DNA of 64,000 nt from Oscillospiraceae bacterium (GTDB lineage: Bacteria > Bacillota > Clostridia > Oscillospirales > Ruminococcaceae): NCBI GenBank assembly GCA_018380115.1, contig JAGZUF010000013.1:1-64000 (forward strand), in the 5' to 3' direction. This document shows positions 60,200-64,000 of this stretch, in pieces; position 1 is the stretch's first letter; each line of letters begins with the position of its first letter. The notes beneath the pieces are model-generated. The model saw only the letters and a list, made by a program, of their open reading frames with translations, did not search any database and was not told the DNA's origin. The position numbers and the translations under genes are program-made.

Positions 60200-60898
60200 T
60201 TAAGGCTCTAGCAGGCTGCCCTCAGTGGAGATGACGGCCACCTGCCAGGGAATCAGTTTTCCGCTGGCCTGCAGGGCAGTTTTTGCGGCCTGCTCCAGCC
60301 CGCCGCAGCAGGGCACCTCCATACGTGCCACGGTGACGCTTTTTATGTCGTTCTCGCGCAGGATGGCGGTTAATTTTTCGGCATAGTCCGCGCCGTCCAG
60401 CTTGGGGCAGCCAATAAGCGTGATATGACGGCGCATAAAGCGGCGGTGAAAATCCGCATAGGCATAGGCGGTGCAGTCCGCCGCGACAAGAAGGTGCGCG
60501 CCGTGGAACCAGGGCGCGTTCACTGGGGCCAGCTTTATCTGCACTGGCCACTGTGCCAGTTGGCTTGACGGCGCCGCCATCGGTGCTTCAGGAGATGTCA
60601 AAGGCCTGTGCAGCGCCTTGGCGCGCGCGCCCGGGCACCCGCCGGCGGCTGGCGTGCGGTGCGCGGCCTGCGCCGCTTTTACGGCGGCTTCGTCATAGGC
60701 CGCGGCCTCGCGCTGAACAAAACGGATAGCGCCTGTGGGGCATGCGGGCAGACAATCGCCCAGGCCGTCACAGTAATCATCGCGCAGCAGCCTGGCCTTG
60801 CCGTCCACCATGCCGATAGCCCCTTCGTGGCACGCCGCCGCGCAGGCGCCGCAGCCATTGCATTTTTCTTCATCTATCTGAATGATTTTGCGTATCAT
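60200..60898 (-). CDS. Ferredoxin-type 4Fe-4S protein
   Basis: The 232-residue protein begins with two 4Fe-4S motifs: KCNGCGACAAACHEGAI and DGLGDCLPACPTGAI (Cys spacing C-x2-C-x2-C-x3, the second with one cysteine replaced by the YCDGLGD context). A Pro/Ala linker follows (about 75-120). The C-terminal half has CTAYAYADF, LIGCPKLDGADYAEKL, and EVPCCGGLEQA, another cysteine set. Relatives sit beside hydroxylamine-reductase or redox-stress genes. Here it is divergent from a Crp/Fnr regulator, suggesting control by redox or NO. Its function is otherwise unknown. Confidence 0.85.
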   Translation of the reverse strand: MIRKIIQIDEEKCNGCGACAAACHEGAIGMVDGKARLLRDDYCDGLGDCLPACPTGAIRFVQREAAAYDEAAVKAAQAAHRTPAAGGCPGARAKALHRPLTSPEAPMAAPSSQLAQWPVQIKLAPVNAPWFHGAHLLVAADCTAYAYADFHRRFMRRHITLIGCPKLDGADYAEKLTAILRENDIKSVTVARMEVPCCGGLEQAAKTALQASGKLIPWQVAVISTEGSLLEP

Positions 60899-60988
60899 AC
60901 TCGTATCCTCCCACTTGATTTTTCTTTACAATTATAGTACATTGAGCAGGGCCAATACTGTTTGAAATACAACAAACGGAGAGAAAAT

Positions 60989-61645
60989 ATGGAAGAATAT
61001 CTGTATACGCTGCAAAACACGGCGCTGTTTGCCGGGCTGCCGCCGCGGCAGCTGCGGGAGGCGCTGGCTTGTCTGGGGGCAAAGAAGCGCAGCTACGGCA
61101 AAGGGGAGGCCATATTCCATGCGGGGCAGCGCATTTCCTGCATGGGAGTGCTTTTGTGCGGGCAGGTGCATATTCAGAGAGATGACTACTGGGGAAACCG
61201 CAGCCTGCTGGCGGAGATAAGCCCGGGCGAGCTGTTCGGAGAAGCCTACGCCGTGGGGGAAGAACCCATGTGCAACGATGTTGTGGCCTGCCGGGAGAGC
61301 ACGGTGCTGCTGATGGATGCAGACCGACTGCTTGCACCCTGCACGGCGGCCTGCGGGCTGCATGTGCAGCTTCTGCACCGTCTGTTTTCCATATTTGCGC
61401 AGAAAAACCGTGTATTGGCTCAGAAGCTGGGGTGCCTTTCACAGCGCACCACACGGGAAAAACTGCTGTACTATCTTTCCGAGCAGGCAGAAAAGGCGGG
61501 CGGGGAAAGTTTTTCAATTCCCTTTAATCGCCAGCAGCTGGCAGATTACCTCTCGGTGGACCGCAGCGCCATGTGTACAGAGCTGGGCCGCATGCGCCGC
61601 GATGGGCTGATAGATTTCAGGCGCAGCTGTTTTGTGCTGAAATAG
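60989..61645 (+). CDS. Crp/Fnr-family transcriptional regulator
   Basis: The 218-residue regulator has an N-terminal cyclic-nucleotide-binding-like jelly roll (about 12-120: GKGEAIFHAGQRISCMGVLLCGQVHI, GELFGEAYAVG) without the FNR N-terminal cysteine cluster. A C-terminal winged helix (about 150-215) has FNRQQLADYLSVDRSAMCTELGRMRRDGLIDF. It is probably a heme- or redox-responding activator of the HcpR/YeiL type, given the divergent ferredoxin gene. The ATG at 60989 has CGGAGAG upstream; a TTG at 60962 is less likely. Confidence 0.9.
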   Translation: MEEYLYTLQNTALFAGLPPRQLREALACLGAKKRSYGKGEAIFHAGQRISCMGVLLCGQVHIQRDDYWGNRSLLAEISPGELFGEAYAVGEEPMCNDVVACRESTVLLMDADRLLAPCTAACGLHVQLLHRLFSIFAQKNRVLAQKLGCLSQRTTREKLLYYLSEQAEKAGGESFSIPFNRQQLADYLSVDRSAMCTELGRMRRDGLIDFRRSCFVLK

Positions 61646-61790
61646 TCTGGCTGTGGCCGAGCTGTACGGATGAAAGCGGTGTGCCCCGGAAAGTATTTTC
61701 GGGGCTGTGCGAAGTATGCAGCCCTCCGAAAACACAGAGGAGACTTTTACCCTATGCAGGCGTGAACAAAAGTGTGAATAGAGGGCATGA

Positions 61791-61826
61791 AAAAGCCCGT
61801 GGAACTAACGTTCCACGGGCTTTTTG
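61791..61826 (-). terminator. Terminator of tRNA-Val
   Basis: A 15-bp stem AAAAGCCCGTGGAAC (61791-61805) pairs with its complement (61810-61824). The T-run is on the minus side directly after the tRNA. Confidence 0.92.
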
Positions 61827-61903
<77 letters not shown>

Positions 61904-61915
61904 ACGGCGAAGGTA

Positions 61916-61944
61916 ATTATAGCATGAATACGGGCATTTGTCCA
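61916..61944 (-). promoter_or_regulatory. Promoter of tRNA-Val
   Basis: On the minus strand TGGACA (61944-61939), a 17-nt spacer and a perfect TATAAT (61921-61916) are seen, placing the start just before the tRNA. Confidence 0.75.
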
Positions 61945-61972
61945 GCCCTTCGAAAAAAATTTTTGAAAAGGC

Positions 61973-62021
61973 TTGACTTTTTTCTGAAAGAATGTATTAT
62001 TGTGTTAGATGCTTAGTACAA
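61973..62021 (+). promoter_or_regulatory. Promoter and imperfect operator of the GntR-ABC operon
   Basis: TTGACT (61973-61978), a 16-nt spacer and TATTAT (61995-62000) precede TTGTnnTA...TAnnACAA (62000-62021), an imperfect inverted repeat at the transcript start. It is a plausible autoregulatory site for the encoded YtrA-like repressor. Confidence 0.65.
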
Positions 62022-62044
62022 TAAAACAAAAAGGAGGGCAGAAC

Positions 62045-62413
62045 ATGGCATGGGACATCCGGGCCGACAGGCCCGTATATTTACAGCTTGTAGAGCATTT
62101 GCAGACGGCGGTGGTAACGGGCGAATATCCGCCCGGCTCGCGCATCCCCCCCGTGCGGGAGCTTGCGGGCCAGGCGGGCGTAAACCCCAACACCATGCAG
62201 CGCGCCCTGGCAGAACTGGAAGCACAGGGCCTGGTGGAAACGCACCGCACCTCCGGGCGCACGGTGACGAAAAACGGGCAGGCTGTAGAGGAAATGAAGC
62301 AGGCCCTGGCGCGGGGCTGCGCAGGTGAATATGTAAAAAATATGGGGCGGCTGGGCATACCCCAGCCAGAGGCGGCCCGTATGGCCGCGGAATACAAGGA
62401 GGAATCTGTATGA
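62045..62413 (+). CDS. GntR-family regulator, YtrA-like
   Basis: The 122-residue protein is a GntR winged helix (about 8-75: PVYLQLVEHLQTAVVTGEYPPGSRIPPVRELAGQAGVNPNTMQRALAELEAQGLVET) with a short helical tail, the YtrA subfamily. It probably represses the ABC operon it heads, often in response to cell-wall antibiotics. AAGGAGG lies 7 nt before the ATG at 62045. The next gene overlaps by ATGA. Confidence 0.93.
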   Translation: MAWDIRADRPVYLQLVEHLQTAVVTGEYPPGSRIPPVRELAGQAGVNPNTMQRALAELEAQGLVETHRTSGRTVTKNGQAVEEMKQALARGCAGEYVKNMGRLGIPQPEAARMAAEYKEESV

Positions 62414-63132
62414 ACGAGATACTGGCCTGTAAAGGCCTGGCAAAACGGTACGGCAAGGCCGCATATGTGCGGCCTGCGCTGGACGGGGTGGATATCTCCA
62501 TTCCCGCCGGGCGTATCGTGGGCCTGCTGGGACCAAACGGCTCCGGCAAAACCACGCTTATCAAACTGGCGGCGGGCCTTCTGGCGCCCAGCGCGGGCAC
62601 CATTGCCGTGTGCGGCCAGGCGCCTGGCCCGGCCACCAAGGCTATGACGGCATATCTACCCGACAAGCCTGCGCTTCCGCGCAGCCTGCGCGTGCGCGAT
62701 GCTATGGAGCTGTACCGCGATTTCTTTGCCGATTTCAGCGAAGAGAAGGCCGGCGCCATGCTGGCGGACCTTTCTATCGGCCCGAGGGATAAGCTTTCAG
62801 CCATGAGCAAGGGCACGCTGGAAAAGCTGTACCTGGCCCTTACCATGAGCCGGAAGGCGAAGCTCTATTTGCTGGATGAGCCCATCGGCGGGGTAGACCC
62901 TGCCGCGCGGGATTACATCCTTTCCACCATTATCCGCAATTATGCCGAGGACGCGGCGCTGGTGCTTTCTACGCACCTCATAGGCGACATTGAAAATGTG
63001 CTGGACGACGCGCTGTTTTTGCAGAACGGCCGTGTGGCGCTGGCCGGCAGTGTAGATGCGCTGCGGGCAGAAAACGGCAAGAGTGTGGACGCATTGTTCC
63101 GGGAGGTATTCAAATGTTCGGGAAATTACTGA
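62410..63132 (+). CDS. ABC transporter ATP-binding protein (YtrB-like)
   Basis: The 240-residue subunit has Walker A GPNGSGKTT (about 38-46), a degenerate signature MSKGTLEKLYLA in place of LSGGQ, and Walker B LYLLDEPIGGVDP. It partners with the permease that follows. It overlaps both neighbours (4 nt upstream, 19 nt downstream), so the operon is tightly coupled. YtrA-regulated ABC systems respond to cell-wall stress; the substrate is not known. Confidence 0.93.
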   Translation: MNEILACKGLAKRYGKAAYVRPALDGVDISIPAGRIVGLLGPNGSGKTTLIKLAAGLLAPSAGTIAVCGQAPGPATKAMTAYLPDKPALPRSLRVRDAMELYRDFFADFSEEKAGAMLADLSIGPRDKLSAMSKGTLEKLYLALTMSRKAKLYLLDEPIGGVDPAARDYILSTIIRNYAEDAALVLSTHLIGDIENVLDDALFLQNGRVALAGSVDALRAENGKSVDALFREVFKCSGNY

Positions 63133-63965
63133 AGCATGAATTCAAGGCTACAGGCCGTACCCTGGGGCCCCTGTACGGCGGGTTTGTGGCGCTGGTGCTG
63201 GCGGCGTGCGGTATGCTGTGGCTGACATGGCAGTTTGGCGAGGTGAAGGTGGGCCTTGGCACAGTGAAAGTGGAGACCGGCACAATTCTTGGCGCGCTTT
63301 CCGGCGTGCTTACACTGGTGGCTGTGTTCGCCATGATGGCCATTGTCATTGTCACCGAGGTGCTTATCATCATGCGCTTTTACCGTCTTTTGGGCGACGA
63401 CGGGTATTTCTGGTTCTCGCTGCCCGTCACCCCGGCGCAGCACATGGCAGTTAAGCTTATTGCTGCCATGGTGTGGTCTGTGGCAAGCCTGGCATTGTTC
63501 GTGGGCGGCATTTTCGCGTTCGTACTGGTAGCCAACGGCATGGAGGGCGGTGCCGCTCTGGCAGAGCTGTGGGCTGCAGTGCGCACCTTCCCCTATATGA
63601 CGCCTGCGTTTGGTTTCGTCGCGCTGCTGGTGCTGGCAGGGCTGATAGCCATGGCCGCAAGCTGCCTGCAGGTGCAGCTTGCCTGTGCACTGGGCATGCA
63701 GTGGCCGCAAAGCCGCCTTGGCGCCAGTATCGGCATGTATGTGCTGATCAGCGTGGTGCTGCAGATTTTGTGGACGGTGGCAACGGTGGGCGGCGGCCTG
63801 TTCCTGTTTGTCAGTACACCGCACATCACGACGCTCACCACTTTGGACGCATACCGCATCCCTGTGATGGTTGTGGGCATATTCTGCCTCCTGAATCTTA
63901 TCCTTTGCGCCGTTTACTTTGCCGCGACGCGCTGGCTTTTGACGAAACGGCTGAACCTGGCATAA
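63114..63965 (+). CDS. ABC transporter permease
   Basis: The 283-residue protein has about six membrane helices (around 20-40, 60-85, 115-140, 165-190, 205-230, 250-275) and the N-terminal cytoplasmic MFGKLLKHEFKATGRTL typical of ABC-2 type permeases. It overlaps the ATPase gene by 19 nt. GGGAGG precedes the ATG. It completes the GntR-ATPase-permease operon, although a further gene may follow at the window edge. Confidence 0.85.
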   Translation: MFGKLLKHEFKATGRTLGPLYGGFVALVLAACGMLWLTWQFGEVKVGLGTVKVETGTILGALSGVLTLVAVFAMMAIVIVTEVLIIMRFYRLLGDDGYFWFSLPVTPAQHMAVKLIAAMVWSVASLALFVGGIFAFVLVANGMEGGAALAELWAAVRTFPYMTPAFGFVALLVLAGLIAMAASCLQVQLACALGMQWPQSRLGASIGMYVLISVVLQILWTVATVGGGLFLFVSTPHITTLTTLDAYRIPVMVVGIFCLLNLILCAVYFAATRWLLTKRLNLA

Positions 63966-63989
63966 CAGCTTCCCCAAAAAGAGGTTGAA

Positions 63990-64000
63990 ATGTATGGAAC
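63990..64000 (+). CDS. Possible start of the next gene of the GntR-ABC operon
   Basis: An ATG at 63990 lies 5 nt after an AGAGG ribosome-like sequence, 25 nt after the permease stop. Only the first few codons are inside the window, so the product cannot be told. Confidence 0.3.

Overview
This is a GC-rich chromosomal window from an anaerobic Gram-positive bacterium, most likely a member of the Clostridia in the Ruminococcaceae/Oscillospiraceae. The evidence is strong AGGAGG-type ribosome sites, frequent TTG/GTG starts, sigma-A type promoters, the LL-diaminopimelate aminotransferase route (dapL next to dapF), a short zinc-type prolyl-tRNA synthetase, a SpoIID-domain protein, NPKTG-type surface chemistry and YtrA-like ABC operons. 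The species assignment is inference. I see no insertion sequence, prophage, CRISPR array or rRNA. Long reading frames antisense to real genes are common because of the high GC, and I left them out.

Layout. 1-3263 (minus): two cell-wall proteins, an M15-like peptidase that runs off the left edge and a SpoIID plus six-fold peptidoglycan-binding protein. 3447-5093 (plus): a LacX-like epimerase and an A/T-rich cysteine hydrolase. 5646-11491: hemW, an FAD amine-oxidase-like protein, a membrane phosphoesterase and a DUF975/CmpB fusion. 11578-16327: proS, acpP, dapF and dapL. 16647-20461: an XRE regulator divergent from a secreted beta-helix protein, then galM and a NERD protein. 20579-25092: a TetR-ABC export operon, a hemolysin III-like protein, and a small XRE plus membrane-protein pair. 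25253-28872 (minus): lower glycolysis (pgk-tpiA-gpmI).

29127-36090 (minus) is the most unusual block. It is one long operon with a response regulator, a sensor kinase, an unknown anchored protein and three tandem paralogous propeller-like envelope proteins. The three share a C-x4-C-x-H-x4-C-x-A motif, and the last is frameshifted. Next are an AzgA-type purine permease with a riboswitch-like leader, a diacylglycerol-kinase-like gene whose best start is AUC, and an nfeD-stomatin pair. 40791-45894 (plus) holds three tandem zinc-ribbon/DUF2628-like membrane proteins. 46216-50475 (minus) is glycogen breakdown (glgP plus a GH13 enzyme).

50811-55935 (plus) is a housekeeping and division cluster: zapA, U32 peptidase, dut, DUF4321, maf, a MinD-like ATPase and mgsA. 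It is followed by a multi-spanning glycosyltransferase-like protein, a ROK-like kinase and a ZIP metal transporter behind a 32-nt palindromic operator candidate. The window closes with a ferredoxin-type protein divergent from a Crp/Fnr regulator, tRNA-Val(CAC), and a GntR(YtrA-like)-ABC operon. The main novelty candidates are the two tandem-paralogue modules, the purine-permease leader and several strong unassigned operators.
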